A DNA stretch of 64,000 bases from Prochlorococcus sp. AG-347-J14 (GTDB lineage: Bacteria > Cyanobacteriota > Cyanobacteriia > PCC-6307 > Cyanobiaceae), in NCBI GenBank assembly GCA_003281505.1, contig QCBU01000001.1, positions 242,638 to 306,637 on the forward strand. Direction: 5' to 3'. Of the stretch, positions 9,036-18,883 are shown in pieces; position 1 is the stretch's first letter, and the number at the start of each line of letters is the position of its first letter. The notes beneath the pieces were generated by a model. It saw nothing but the letters and a program-made list of their open reading frames with translations. It did not search any database and was not told the origin of the DNA. Position numbers and translations under genes: made by a program.

Positions 9036-9713
9036 TTGATTAGTTGGATAAATGGAGATTTAGTTGATTTATGGCAAACTAATCAAAAATTTTTTGTTTT
9101 AATAAATTGTCAAGGATTAGGATACGAAATACAAATACTAGAATCCTTTTTTCTCAAATTAAAAACAAAACAGATATCTACTAAAAACATCACTCTTTGG
9201 ATAAAGCATATTAAAAAAGAAGATTCAGATTTACTATTTGGCTTTACATCAAAGGATCAAAAGAATTTCTTTATTGAAATTTTAAGTATTCGAGGTGTTG
9301 GATCTCAAATTGGTATGGGGATATTAAACAAATTTTCTACTAGTGAAGTTATAAATGCAATAAAAACACAAGACAAAAAATTAATTTGTTCCGTACCTGG
9401 TATAGGACAAAAAATGAGTGATCGGTTAATTTTAGAATTAAAAAGTAAATTTAAAAGCGAAATACTATCTGATGAAGAAAAAAGCAAAGATAAATTTGAG
9501 ATTAAGGATCCTGAGATAAAAAAAATGATAGAAGACCTTCAGTTAACCCTTCAATCATTAAGTTACAAAAAAAACGAAATAAATACTACTTTGCCAATTA
9601 TTATTAAAGAAATAGATCTCCTAGGTAAAAAAGAAAATAATTTATCATTTGAAAAACTATTGAAATTAGCTATGAATTATCTGGATGAGGATAGTAGTAA
9701 TATAGCTAGATGA
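9036..9713 (+). CDS. ruvA: Holliday junction DNA helicase subunit RuvA
   Basis: RuvA binds four-way junctions and loads the RuvB motor for branch migration. The 225-residue protein has an N-terminal OB-fold (ISWINGDLVDLW, GLGYEIQI). Tandem helix-hairpin-helix motifs follow: ILSIRGVGSQIGMGIL and SVPGIGQKMSDRLILELK. A C-terminal domain III for RuvB contact ends the protein. The start is TTG, immediately after the preceding stop. It is longer than the E. coli protein (203 aa) because of a Lys/Glu-rich linker. Confidence 0.93.
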   Translation: MISWINGDLVDLWQTNQKFFVLINCQGLGYEIQILESFFLKLKTKQISTKNITLWIKHIKKEDSDLLFGFTSKDQKNFFIEILSIRGVGSQIGMGILNKFSTSEVINAIKTQDKKLICSVPGIGQKMSDRLILELKSKFKSEILSDEEKSKDKFEIKDPEIKKMIEDLQLTLQSLSYKKNEINTTLPIIIKEIDLLGKKENNLSFEKLLKLAMNYLDEDSSNIAR

Positions 9714-9745
9714 CGTAGTATCATAGGTAAAAAGAAATAAATTTT

Positions 9746-10015
9746 ATGTCATTAGATACAGCTGAGAAACAGAAGCTGATTGAAAATCATCAAGTACATC
9801 CAACTGATACAGGTTCAGTTGAAGTGCAAGTAGCAATGCTTTCTAAAAGAATATCGAAATTAAGTGACCATCTTCAAGGTAACATTCATGATTTCGCTTC
9901 AAGGCAAGGATTATTAAAAATGATTGGTAAAAGGAAAAGATTACTGTCTTACATAAAAGACAAAAACGTTCAAAAATATCAAGAACTAGTTAAGAAAATT
10001 GGAATCAGAGGATGA
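9746..10015 (+). CDS. rpsO: 30S ribosomal protein S15
   Basis: S15 is a primary binding protein of the 16S rRNA central domain. The 89-residue product has the standard length and signature: [19 protein letters not shown], then [20 protein letters not shown] and the C-terminal Tyr/Lys helix. It sits between ruvA and the PAM68-like gene on the plus strand. Confidence 0.98.
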   Translation: MSLDTAEKQKLIENHQVHPTDTGSVEVQVAMLSKRISKLSDHLQGNIHDFASRQGLLKMIGKRKRLLSYIKDKNVQKYQELVKKIGIRG

Positions 10016-10024
10016 TCTCAATTA

Positions 10025-10474
10025 ATGAAAAAAAAGCAATCAAAAAAAAAGACACAAAATAAAAAGAAAAAAAACTATTCTGAAACAACTGCTTTCGCTA
10101 ATCTAGAAAAAACATCTATTCCTGTAACAAAGCCAAAGCGATCATCAAGTGGCATCCCAAAATATGTTGCTGACAGAATGGCAAGAAGAATATTCTTTAC
10201 AGCTGGGATACCGACAATATTAGGAATGTCTGTTTTTGTTGTTAGCTACATTATAGTTACAAGAAATATTGCTGAAATACCTCCTTCCTCAACCATTGCG
10301 ATTTCAGCATTGTTTTTCTTATTAGGTCTAGCAGGATTGAGTTTTGGAATATTATCAGCAAGTTGGGATAAAGAACCTGGATCTTTTTTTGGTATTGAAA
10401 ATATACCAATGAACATACAACGTGCAAAAGCTGCCTTTAAACCAGCAACTCAAAATTTTGAGGATAAAAGTTAA
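10025..10474 (+). CDS. PAM68-like (DUF3464) photosystem II assembly protein
   Basis: This 149-residue protein has a very Lys-rich N-terminus (residues 1-20), an IPKYVADRMARRIF block, and two membrane helices at about 59-80 and 89-112. A conserved SWDKEPGSFFGIEN segment follows the second helix. This is the DUF3464 architecture shared with plant PAM68, which helps early photosystem II assembly in thylakoids. It starts 9 bp after rpsO and is probably co-transcribed. It ends one base before the convergent dnaE stop codon. Confidence 0.85.
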   Translation: MKKKQSKKKTQNKKKKNYSETTAFANLEKTSIPVTKPKRSSSGIPKYVADRMARRIFFTAGIPTILGMSVFVVSYIIVTRNIAEIPPSSTIAISALFFLLGLAGLSFGILSASWDKEPGSFFGIENIPMNIQRAKAAFKPATQNFEDKS

Positions 10475-10475
10475 T

Positions 10476-13400
10476 CTATGAAACTAAAGATTTCAAATTA
10501 ACTTGGAATGATTTATCTTCTAATAATTTGCATGCACCTTGAATATCTCCAATACAGAATTGTTCGCCAAATTTAACGTAGGTAACATTGTTTTTATTTC
10601 TTACTGCAGCTAAAACTGGAATCTTAATTCCGCATCTACCTTTATCAGGTTTAAATTTAATTAAGCAGTCTCTCAAAGTATTTTGTACCCTTACATCTGA
10701 TGCTTGAGAACTTTCAAGATTAATAATTAGCAACTTAAGGTTATCGATTTCTCTACAATCATCAATTATTAACTGAGTCTTATCACTTTTTTTATCAATT
10801 GTACCCCATACTAACAATCTAGTATCAGTAAGAAGAAATTCAGATAATCTAACATAGGTTTTTGGAAAAACTATTGCTTCGCAACTTCCAGAAAGATCTT
10901 CAAGCTGAACTATAGCCATCCTATCTCCTTTTCTCGTTGTAATTTGCTTTAGATCAGGAATCATTCCAACTAAAGATACTTTGCTTCTATCCTTTGTTTC
11001 TTCTAACTGCGAAATACTTACAGGTGATATAAGTTTTGCTGGCTTGGTTAAATGCTTTAGAGGATGATCAGATAAGTAAAAGCCTAATAGCTGCTTTTCT
11101 AACTTTAACTTCTCAATAAGTGAATAATCATCAACCTTTGCTAATTGCGAATCTGAAAAAGCAACATTAGAAAATTCTTCTTTAGAGTCAAATAGATTTC
11201 CTTGTCCTGATAATCTGTCACGATTTCTTGAAGATGCCCACTCAATAACATGTTCAAGATCAGATAATAACTGAGCTCTATTATTATCATTTGAAAACTC
11301 ATCCAGTGCTCCACAATGAATTAGAGATTCAAGACTTCTTTTGTTAAGAACATTAGAAGGCAAACGATCGCACAAATCAGATAATGACTTGAAGGTTCCA
11401 AAACTTTCTCGGTTTTCAATTATATTTCTTATTGCAGAATCTCCTAAATTCTTAATTGCAGATAACCCGAATAAAATCTGATTATTCTTAATAGTGAAAT
11501 CAACACCAGAAAAATTAATGCTCGGTGAAATAACCTCAATTCCCATGGAATAACAATTAGAAATATATCTTTGCATCTTGTCGCTAGAACCAGAATTTAC
11601 ACTTAAAAGGGCTGCCATATACGCAACAGGAAAATGGGCTTTTAAAAATGCAGTTTGATAAGTTACGGCACCATAAGCAGTTGAGTGACTTTTGTTAAAA
11701 CAATATTCTGCGAATAAAACCATTTGATCAAAAAGATCATTTGCTAATTTTTCATTTACACCTTTCTTCATGGAACCTTGTACAAAAATATTCCTATGCT
11801 TTACCATTTCAGAAACTTTCTTTTTCCCCATTGCTCTTCGAAGTAAATCAGCATCACCCAGAGAATAACCAGCTAGGTCTTGAGCAATTTTCATGATTTG
11901 TTCTTGGTAAACCATAATTCCATAGGTTTCAGTAAGAATTGACTTAATAAAAGGATGAGGAAAATCGATCTTTTCGTTCCCATTTTTTCGATTTATAAAT
12001 TTAGGTATAAGGCCTGCATCAAGAGGACCAGGCCTATAAAGAGCCAATATAGAGGAAATATCCTCTAGAGAATTAGGTTTAAAATCCTTAACGACCTGCT
12101 TCATACCGGAAGATTCAAGTTGAAAAATACCTTCAAGATCTCCTCTCCCAATAAGCTCAAATGTTTTACAATCATTTTGAGGTAACTCATCAATATTGAT
12201 TTTCTTTCCAATAGATTGATTAATAAGAGAAACTGTTTTTTCAATCATTGTGAGATTTTTGAGACCCAAGAAATCCATTTTCAATAATCCAAGTGATTCG
12301 ATATCATCCATTGAATATTGGGTAATTATTTGTCCTTCATTATTTCTTTGAAGAGGTACAAGTTCGTCAAGAGGATCTGATGCTATAACAACCCCAGCAG
12401 CATGAACTCCATATGTTTTATTGGTTCCTTCAATTCTCAAAGCTAAATCAACCCATTTTTTCACCCTATTATCATTAATGTATTTGTCTCTAAATTCTTG
12501 GCTAGGAGAATTCTTATCGATCATTTCATTAAGTTTGTATGGTTTCCCTCTTACAACTGGTATTAACTTAGCCAATTTATCCGCCTCTCCATAAGGTATA
12601 TCTAAAACCCTTGCAACATCTTTTAAGACCGCCTTCGAGGTCATTTTATTGAAAGTAATTATTTGTGCTACTTTATCCTCCCCATAACGATTAGTAACAT
12701 AATCAATAACTTCATTTCTCCTATCAATACAAAAGTCTGTGTCAATATCTGGCATAGACTTTCTTGCTGGATTTAAGAATCTCTCAAACAACAATCCATG
12801 TTCAACAGGATCTATATTTGTAATTTGAAGAGCATAAGCTACTAGTGAGCCTGCGGCAGAACCTCTACCTGGCCCTACAGGGATAGAGTTATCTCTAGCA
12901 AATTTGATGTAGTCCCAAACAACCAAAAAATAATCTGGGAAACCCATATCTTTAATAATTTTTAATTCGGAAGATAGTCTTTTTTTATACTTGTCATCAA
13001 CTTCTGCAAGATTATTTTTTTTAAGTCTTTTTAAAAGGCCACTATTAGATAATTGTGTAAGGAAAGAAAATGAATCTTTATCTTCGTTAAGAGGGAATTT
13101 TGGCATTCTATAATTACCAAACAAATCAAATACTTCAACTTTTTCAGAAATTTCTACTGTATTATTCACTGCCTCAATAATTGACTTATCATCAATATGA
13201 TCTTTAAAAAGTTCAAGCATTTCATTTTCACTTTTAATATATTCTGTACCGGTATATCTCAATCTTTTTTCATCACTTATTAGTTTTCCAGTCAATATAC
13301 AAAGCAAAGCGTCATGTGCTTCAACATCCATACTTGATAAGTAGTGGGCGTCGTTGGTAGCGATGACTTTTATTTGGTGCTTCTTGCCAATTTTTATTAA

Positions 13401-13979
13401 TTCAACGTTAACAATTCTATCCTCAATAGAGCCGTGATCTTGAATTTCTAAATAAAAGTCATCTGCAAATAATTTTTTATACCAAAGAGCTATATCCTCT
13501 GCTACGTCTAATCTACCTTTTAAGATTGCCTGAGGAATCTCTCCACCAAGACAAGCTGTAGAAATAATTAGTCCATCACTATATTTACTTAAAAGAGATT
13601 TATCAATACATGGTCTAGAAAAAATGCCTCGACCTCTCATCCCATTTAGGTGACTAATTGTTGTCAACTTCACCAGATTCTTATAACCAGTATAATTTTT
13701 TGCTAACACCACCAAATGATATCTTTTTTCTTTTTTTGGTTGAGGATCATCAATAGAACCATTAATCACGTACATTTCATTACCAATAATTGGTTTTATA
13801 CCTTTCTCTTTACATTTCTTGACCAAATCAAGAACTCCATACATAACTCCATGATCAGTAAGAGCTATCGATTCCATTCCAAGATCACAAGCTCTATCAA
13901 CAATTTTTGAAATTTGACTGGCACCATCAAGTAAGCTGTAGTCACTATGATTATGAAGCGGAACGAAACCCATATTCAA
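10476..13979 (-). CDS. dnaE: DNA polymerase III alpha subunit, uninterrupted
   Basis: This 1167-residue replicative polymerase has an N-terminal PHP domain (LHNHSDYSLLDGASQI, ALTDHGVMYG). The palm carries the catalytic PDIDTDFC motif, and GPGRGSAAGSLVAYAL precedes it. A tandem HhH segment and a C-terminal OB domain (VSLVGMIPDLKQITTRKG) follow. The frame is continuous, with no intein or split. Many cyanobacteria encode DnaE in two halves joined by a split intein, whereas marine picocyanobacteria generally do not. It is convergent with the PAM68-like gene. Confidence 0.97.
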   Translation of the reverse strand: MNMGFVPLHNHSDYSLLDGASQISKIVDRACDLGMESIALTDHGVMYGVLDLVKKCKEKGIKPIIGNEMYVINGSIDDPQPKKEKRYHLVVLAKNYTGYKNLVKLTTISHLNGMRGRGIFSRPCIDKSLLSKYSDGLIISTACLGGEIPQAILKGRLDVAEDIALWYKKLFADDFYLEIQDHGSIEDRIVNVELIKIGKKHQIKVIATNDAHYLSSMDVEAHDALLCILTGKLISDEKRLRYTGTEYIKSENEMLELFKDHIDDKSIIEAVNNTVEISEKVEVFDLFGNYRMPKFPLNEDKDSFSFLTQLSNSGLLKRLKKNNLAEVDDKYKKRLSSELKIIKDMGFPDYFLVVWDYIKFARDNSIPVGPGRGSAAGSLVAYALQITNIDPVEHGLLFERFLNPARKSMPDIDTDFCIDRRNEVIDYVTNRYGEDKVAQIITFNKMTSKAVLKDVARVLDIPYGEADKLAKLIPVVRGKPYKLNEMIDKNSPSQEFRDKYINDNRVKKWVDLALRIEGTNKTYGVHAAGVVIASDPLDELVPLQRNNEGQIITQYSMDDIESLGLLKMDFLGLKNLTMIEKTVSLINQSIGKKINIDELPQNDCKTFELIGRGDLEGIFQLESSGMKQVVKDFKPNSLEDISSILALYRPGPLDAGLIPKFINRKNGNEKIDFPHPFIKSILTETYGIMVYQEQIMKIAQDLAGYSLGDADLLRRAMGKKKVSEMVKHRNIFVQGSMKKGVNEKLANDLFDQMVLFAEYCFNKSHSTAYGAVTYQTAFLKAHFPVAYMAALLSVNSGSSDKMQRYISNCYSMGIEVISPSINFSGVDFTIKNNQILFGLSAIKNLGDSAIRNIIENRESFGTFKSLSDLCDRLPSNVLNKRSLESLIHCGALDEFSNDNNRAQLLSDLEHVIEWASSRNRDRLSGQGNLFDSKEEFSNVAFSDSQLAKVDDYSLIEKLKLEKQLLGFYLSDHPLKHLTKPAKLISPVSISQLEETKDRSKVSLVGMIPDLKQITTRKGDRMAIVQLEDLSGSCEAIVFPKTYVRLSEFLLTDTRLLVWGTIDKKSDKTQLIIDDCREIDNLKLLIINLESSQASDVRVQNTLRDCLIKFKPDKGRCGIKIPVLAAVRNKNNVTYVKFGEQFCIGDIQGACKLLEDKSFQVNLKSLVS

Positions 13980-14057
13980 ATAATTTATATATATAAGATA
14001 GAGAAAATTTCTAAAAGATCTATACTTTGTGATTACAAATTAATTATTAATACAAAT

Positions 14058-15506
14058 TTAAAATAATGGTCTGTTCTTAATTACTTGAGCATCAATTTCA
14101 AAGATATTTGCGGCATTCAATATTCTATCTTCTTCTAATACATTGCCTATTAATTGCATTCCTATAGGTAATCCATTAGTATCAAAACCACAAGGAATAC
14201 TGATTGCTGGGAGTCCGGCTAAATTAACAGGGACAGTTAATAGATCAGACAAATACATTGAAAGTGGATCGTTGACGAAATCACCCTTCAAAAAAGCGGT
14301 TGTTGGACAAGTTGGGGTTAATAAAATATCTACTTTGTTAAAAGCATTATCAAAATCTTTTCTTATTAGTGTCCTAACTTTTTGAGCCTTTTTGTAATAA
14401 GCATCACTGTATCCAGCTGACAAAGCATAAGTTCCTATCAAAATTCTTCTTTGCACTTCATCTCCAAATCCTTCAGCTCTACTTTTTGATGTCATATCAA
14501 TAAGATTTGTTCCTTCGCTCGATCTGTAACCATATTTGACTCCATCATATCTAGCTAAATTTGCGGAGGCTTCAGATGGTGCAATGACATAATATGTAGC
14601 AATTCCGTCGTTAAATCTAGGACATTCAACTTCGATAATTTCCGCTCCTAAAGTTTTGAATCTCTCAACTCCAGAAAGAACAGATTCCTTAACTTCGGGA
14701 TTGAGGCCTTCGTGATCAAAACATTCTTTAATGATTCCAATCTTTAAACCCTTTATAGATTTATTTAAATCACTCAAATAATTTGGCACTGGTTTATCAA
14801 GGCATGTTGAGTCAAAGGGGTCTTTACCAGATATTGAATAAAGAATTTCAGCAGCATCTGAAACAGTATTTGTGATTGGGCCAATTTGGTCAAGAGAGCT
14901 GGCAAATGCTACCAGTCCCCATCTACTAACTCTGCCATAAGTGGGTTTAAGTCCTACAACACCACAAAAAGAAGCTGGTTGTCTTATAGATCCTCCTGTA
15001 TCTGAGCCTATAGCTGCTGCACAAAATCCAGCAGCAACTGAGGCAGCACTGCCACCTGAACTTCCTCCTGGCACTCTGTTAATATCCCAAGGATTAGAAG
15101 TGACACCAAATACAGAAGTTTCCGTTGAACTGCCCATTGCAAATTCATCTAAATTTGTTTTTCCTAAACAAATCCCTCCTGAAGACCATAATTTACCTGA
15201 AGCGGTAGATTCATAAGGCGCAACAAAGCTTTTGAGCATTTTACTAGCACAAGTTGTTACAACTCCTTTGGTGCAAATATTATCCTTTATTGCTATAGGC
15301 ATACCAGCGAGAGGAGGCAGTTTTTCTTTATTTTGAATTAATTTATCAATGTTCTCTGCTTGCGCAATAGCAATATCTTTTGTTTTACAAATGTATGAGT
15401 TAATTTCAGGATCTTTATCATCAATTTTGGAAAAGATATCATTAACTAATTCCTTAACAGAGGCATTATTTTTGGCAATTTCTTTTCTTAAAGAACTAAA
15501 ATTCAT
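14058..15506 (-). CDS. gatA: Aspartyl/glutamyl-tRNA amidotransferase subunit A
   Basis: GatA hydrolyses glutamine to amidate misacylated Glu-tRNA(Gln) or Asp-tRNA(Asn) with GatB and GatC. The 482-residue protein shows the amidase-signature triad: Lys74 (IAIKDNIC), Ser149 in GGSSGGSAA and Ser173 in DTGGSIRQP. Length is normal. It lies between dnaE and a DUF1816 gene on the minus strand, with no other gat genes nearby, as is common in cyanobacteria. Confidence 0.97.
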   Translation of the reverse strand: MNFSSLRKEIAKNNASVKELVNDIFSKIDDKDPEINSYICKTKDIAIAQAENIDKLIQNKEKLPPLAGMPIAIKDNICTKGVVTTCASKMLKSFVAPYESTASGKLWSSGGICLGKTNLDEFAMGSSTETSVFGVTSNPWDINRVPGGSSGGSAASVAAGFCAAAIGSDTGGSIRQPASFCGVVGLKPTYGRVSRWGLVAFASSLDQIGPITNTVSDAAEILYSISGKDPFDSTCLDKPVPNYLSDLNKSIKGLKIGIIKECFDHEGLNPEVKESVLSGVERFKTLGAEIIEVECPRFNDGIATYYVIAPSEASANLARYDGVKYGYRSSEGTNLIDMTSKSRAEGFGDEVQRRILIGTYALSAGYSDAYYKKAQKVRTLIRKDFDNAFNKVDILLTPTCPTTAFLKGDFVNDPLSMYLSDLLTVPVNLAGLPAISIPCGFDTNGLPIGMQLIGNVLEEDRILNAANIFEIDAQVIKNRPLF

Positions 15507-15536
15507 TTCTTTATTTATTTTTTAAAATCAAAGTTA

Positions 15537-15752
15537 TCAAACAGTTAATGGTTCTTCTTTTTTGCAACGTACTAAACTGTGTTTAATATTTCTAGACCCT
15601 TCATCAGAAAGATCTTTAATAAAAGAAGATAAATTTTCTTTTAAACTTCGCTTAGTAATAAATGGGCCGAACCAGTAGGTAATACTTGGTTGATCAGTTT
15701 CAATTTTAGCCCACCAGGCTAAACCTAATTTGTTTCCAAAATTTCTAATCAA
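15537..15752 (-). CDS. DUF1816 family small protein
   Basis: This 71-residue product has the pattern GLAWWAKIETDQPSITYWFGPF near its start, followed by a helical segment. That is the DUF1816 signature found across cyanobacteria. The domain has distant links to phycobilisome linker-like folds, but no function is established. The start codon used here is TTG at 15752, which begins the conserved segment in frame. It lies 30 bp upstream of gatA on the same strand. Confidence 0.8.
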   Translation of the reverse strand: MIRNFGNKLGLAWWAKIETDQPSITYWFGPFITKRSLKENLSSFIKDLSDEGSRNIKHSLVRCKKEEPLTV

Positions 15753-15899
15753 TTTATTTGGCCTGTTAGACCATTAATTCTTGTTAAATTCTATACAATT
15801 TTGTAGTGAAAATTCAATAAATTTTTATTAATCATATAAATGTATTGAAACTGCAACATTTTAGTGGCCTTTAAAAGACAATGATTGTTAACAATAAAA

Positions 15900-15982
15900 T
15901 TATTTACCTGTCAAGTGAAATAGGGATATGGCGGCCGCCACAGAAGCATTTAAACTTGAAGTCTTACCTTTTAGAGAAATAC
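15900..15982 (-). pseudogene. rlmB: Out-of-frame 3' tail of rlmB after a frameshift
   Basis: Immediately downstream of the premature TAA of the upstream frame, the minus strand carries the missing SPOUT C-terminus in another frame. It reads CDFILSISLKGKTSS, then LNASVAAAISLFHL, and ends at TAA 15902-15900. Adding one base in the preceding run of seven A (minus strand) joins the two frames cleanly. The tail carries the conserved NASVA-type segment that forms the SAM-binding knot, so it is a real gene part rather than chance sequence. Confidence 0.8.
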
Positions 15983-16903
15983 TTAATATAAAATCGCATT
16001 TTTTTGAGTAAGCAAAGAAATACCTTTATCTTCAGAGCCAACTACAACTACCAAAGGTGCTTTTTCTTGAAAATTTAAGATAGATATTTGACCATCTCCA
16101 GATAAGCCAACAACGAGAAAACCATTTCTCTTAAGTTCCTCAAGTGCTCTATTTAAGTTAACAACTCTACTTACAGGAAGATGCTCTAAGGCTCCTGCAG
16201 CAACCTTGGCGACAGTTCCAGTCAATCCTGAAGACCTTCTTTGAGGAATAATTACACCCTTGCAATCAAATGCTTCTGCTGATCTTATAATCGCACCAAC
16301 ATTATGAGGATCAGTTATACCGTCTAATGCGACTATTACAGGATTTGGACAATTGCGTTTAGAAAAATCGATTAATTGTTCTAGAGATATTGTTTTAGAG
16401 CATGCTAATTGCATTGCAATACCTTGATGTGAAGCCCCATATGTGATTTGCGAAAGCCTGTTCCAAGAAACTTCTTCAATAAGAACTCCTTTTGATTTAA
16501 GATCCTTAAGCAAAATATAGAATTTGTCTGAAGAAAAAATTTCCGAAGTACACCAAATCCTATTAATCGCACTCTCACAACTAAGAGCCTCATAAACCGA
16601 ATGTTTACCCCATATCCAATCATCAAAATTTTTTTTATTAGTAAACTCTCGATGCATATCAGAATTTTTATTAGTAAATTCTGTATTAGATTTATATCTT
16701 GGATTTCTTCTTTTTAGAGAGGGAAAAGTATTATTTTCATCATTTTTTTTTAAATTTTGGAATTTGTTATTTTTAGCGGAATTTTTCAAAAATATATCAT
16801 TTTTTTCAGAACGATTTGTATTTTTTGAATAATAACCAAAATCTGAATTTTTTTTGTATTCTTTATTATTTTTTCCGCGAAATTTATTTGAGGAGTTTTT
16901 CAT
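15983..16903 (-). CDS. rlmB: RlmB/TrmH-family 2'-O-ribose rRNA methyltransferase, C-terminus frameshifted
   Basis: This SPOUT-family methyltransferase is probably specific for a 23S rRNA guanosine. After about 90 Lys/Asn-rich residues comes a substrate-binding domain (WIWGKHSVYEAL). The SPOUT core follows, with ALDGITDPHNVGAIIRSAEAF and VVVVGSEDKGISLL. The frame stops at AILY after 306 residues, before the final motif. The missing end lies just downstream in a shifted frame. Either the gene is damaged, or the homopolymer was misread, or slippage restores it. It lies 16 bp after mrnC. Confidence 0.88.
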   Translation of the reverse strand: MKNSSNKFRGKNNKEYKKNSDFGYYSKNTNRSEKNDIFLKNSAKNNKFQNLKKNDENNTFPSLKRRNPRYKSNTEFTNKNSDMHREFTNKKNFDDWIWGKHSVYEALSCESAINRIWCTSEIFSSDKFYILLKDLKSKGVLIEEVSWNRLSQITYGASHQGIAMQLACSKTISLEQLIDFSKRNCPNPVIVALDGITDPHNVGAIIRSAEAFDCKGVIIPQRRSSGLTGTVAKVAAGALEHLPVSRVVNLNRALEELKRNGFLVVGLSGDGQISILNFQEKAPLVVVVGSEDKGISLLTQKNAILY

Positions 16904-16919
16904 AGATTCAATTCATTTT

Positions 16920-17306
16920 TTATTCTAAATACTCAAAAAGTGTTGATAGTCTTTGTGGATCTTTTAAAAATAACCAGCCAATAAGAGTTTCAAAACCAGT
17001 TGCTCTAGAGTATATGGTGGGGTCTGAAGATTTTGGATATCTCTTTGTTTTATTTCTAGCACGTCTAATTAGATCAATTTCATTTGAATTTAATAAATGT
17101 TCAATTTGACTTAATGATTTTGACTGAGATTTTGCTTTTACTTCATTTACTACAGACAAATGGAGGTCTTTAGATTTTAAAGGGAAATGAACATGCCTTA
17201 GTCTTTGGTGGAGCTCCCATACCGAATCTCCAAGCCAAGCAAGTTGAATAACACCTATATCCTCGGGAGATCCATACGGAACCAAGTTTTGAATCCAATA
17301 ATTCAA
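16920..17306 (-). CDS. mrnC: Mini-ribonuclease III
   Basis: Mini-III is an RNase III catalytic domain without a dsRNA-binding domain and processes 23S rRNA precursors. The 128-residue protein has IGVIQLAWLGDSVWELHQR, equivalent to the RNase III signature, plus RRARNKTKRYP and the C-terminal YSRATGFETLIGWLFL with the second acidic site. It overlaps the STAS gene upstream by 4 bp and precedes rlmB by 16 bp, so two 23S-related enzymes are probably made from one transcript. Confidence 0.92.
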   Translation of the reverse strand: MNYWIQNLVPYGSPEDIGVIQLAWLGDSVWELHQRLRHVHFPLKSKDLHLSVVNEVKAKSQSKSLSQIEHLLNSNEIDLIRRARNKTKRYPKSSDPTIYSRATGFETLIGWLFLKDPQRLSTLFEYLE

Positions 17307-17602
17307 TTCTTTAAATAATTTAATGCCTCTTCAAGGCTTGAATTCAAGTTAAGAAAATCACCTAAACGAACAAGTTTAATTGTTTGGGCAACTCTCGAAT
17401 TGCCAACCACAGAGAACCCAAGTTTCAATTTTTTGCATTCTTTTGCAGTTTGAACAAGTGCTCCAAGACCAGAGGAATCTAAAAAATCTATTTTTGTAAG
17501 ATCAATAACGAATGGAAGGTTATTTTTTAAATTATTAGTAACAAAAGTCTTAAATTGTTTTTCTGAGAAAGCATCAAGTTGGCCTTTAAAAGTAAAAACC
17601 AT
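17303..17602 (-). CDS. STAS-domain protein, anti-sigma-factor antagonist type
   Basis: This 99-residue single-domain protein has the STAS fold pattern: FKGQLDAFSEKQF, FVIDLTKIDFLDSSGLGALV, and a C-terminal LVRLGDFLNL. The DSSG loop (about 42-45) contains the serine phosphorylated in SpoIIAA/RsbV-type antagonists. It overlaps mrnC by 4 bp. No partner kinase or phosphatase gene is visible nearby, so its partner lies elsewhere or it has a different role. A 127-bp gap separates it from the downstream end of carA. Confidence 0.88.
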   Translation of the reverse strand: MVFTFKGQLDAFSEKQFKTFVTNNLKNNLPFVIDLTKIDFLDSSGLGALVQTAKECKKLKLGFSVVGNSRVAQTIKLVRLGDFLNLNSSLEEALNYLKN

Positions 17603-17729
17603 AATGTTTGTTGTAACCTCAAGGTTTCCTCTTAAAGAAACGGTTAACTTCTGGAAATCTTCTATGATCTAATACCTCCAAAAAATTAATATATCAAATG
17701 TAATTATCAAATCAAAAGAAAACAATATG

Positions 17730-18869
17730 TCAACATCTCTCTAACATTAGAGAAACAAATTTTTTAAATAAATAATCTGAATCATGCGGACCAGGTCCTG
17801 CTTCTGGATGATATTGCACACTAAATATAGGTTTATTATAAACCTCTAGGCCAGCCACAGTATTATCGTTAAGGTTATAGTGGGTGATTCTTACTATGTC
17901 CTTTGAGAGAGAATTAGGATCAATAGCAAAACCATGGTTCTGACTAGTTATCTCAATTTTATTATTTTCACCACAAGGATGATTTAAACCACGATGTCCA
18001 AAAGGTAATTTATAAGTTGAACCTCCTAATGCTAATCCAAATATTTGGTGACCAAGGCAAATACCAAACATAGGTATTTCACCATATTCAATAAGTGATT
18101 TTGCTAATTCTATACCTTCAGAAACAGAAGAAGGATCACCAGGACCATTTGAAAAAAATATACCATCTGGCTGGTTAGACAGAACATCATTTAGAGAAGA
18201 TCGAGAAGGTAAAACTATAACTTCACATCCATGGGATACAAGTCTATTTAGAATTGAATTTTTAATTCCAAAATCAATTGCTACTATTTTTAACTTTTTA
18301 GAAGATTCACCATATCTTTTTCTTAAATCAAAAATTGTTTGCGTATGATTTTTCCATAAATATTGTTGCTTTGTTGAGACAACTTTTGATAAATTCAATC
18401 CCTCCATTATTGGCGTATCCTGAATTATCTTTAAACAACTATCATCAGTTTTATCTAGAGAGGTAATAACTCCATTCATCGCGCCACTAGATCTTAAAAT
18501 TTTAACAAGTGCCCTTGTATCAATACCATGTAGACCTATGATATTTTTCTCAACTAACCATTGATTAAAATTCTTTTTAGATCTCCAATTGCTGCAATTA
18601 GAAGAAAAATTTCTAACAATTATACCTTTTACATTTATGTTAGATTCTGAATCTTCAAAATTAATACCTGTATTTCCAATCTCTGGATAAGTGAATGTTA
18701 ATATTTGTCCGTAATAACTTGGATCAGTGATGACTTCCTGATAACCGGTCATTCCCGTATTAAAAACTATTTCACCAATGGCTGTACCAGAAGCACCAAA
18801 AAAGAATCCTGGGAATACAATTCCATTACTTAAAACCAATTTCGCGTTTTTCTTATATGGATTAATCAT
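17730..18869 (-). CDS. carA: Carbamoyl-phosphate synthase small subunit
   Basis: CarA is the glutaminase subunit that supplies ammonia to CarB for arginine and pyrimidine synthesis. The class I amidotransferase triad is visible: Cys in FGICLGHQIFGLALGG, and His/Glu in VQYHPEAGPGP. The N-terminal domain has GTAIGEIVFNTGMTGYQEV. I place the start at the ATG at 18869 (MINPYKKNAKLVLSNG), giving 379 residues. A longer frame would overlap trpD and add unconserved sequence. It follows trpD by 14 bp. Confidence 0.95.
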   Translation of the reverse strand: MINPYKKNAKLVLSNGIVFPGFFFGASGTAIGEIVFNTGMTGYQEVITDPSYYGQILTFTYPEIGNTGINFEDSESNINVKGIIVRNFSSNCSNWRSKKNFNQWLVEKNIIGLHGIDTRALVKILRSSGAMNGVITSLDKTDDSCLKIIQDTPIMEGLNLSKVVSTKQQYLWKNHTQTIFDLRKRYGESSKKLKIVAIDFGIKNSILNRLVSHGCEVIVLPSRSSLNDVLSNQPDGIFFSNGPGDPSSVSEGIELAKSLIEYGEIPMFGICLGHQIFGLALGGSTYKLPFGHRGLNHPCGENNKIEITSQNHGFAIDPNSLSKDIVRITHYNLNDNTVAGLEVYNKPIFSVQYHPEAGPGPHDSDYLFKKFVSLMLERC

Positions 18870-18883
18870 CAATTTGAAATTAA

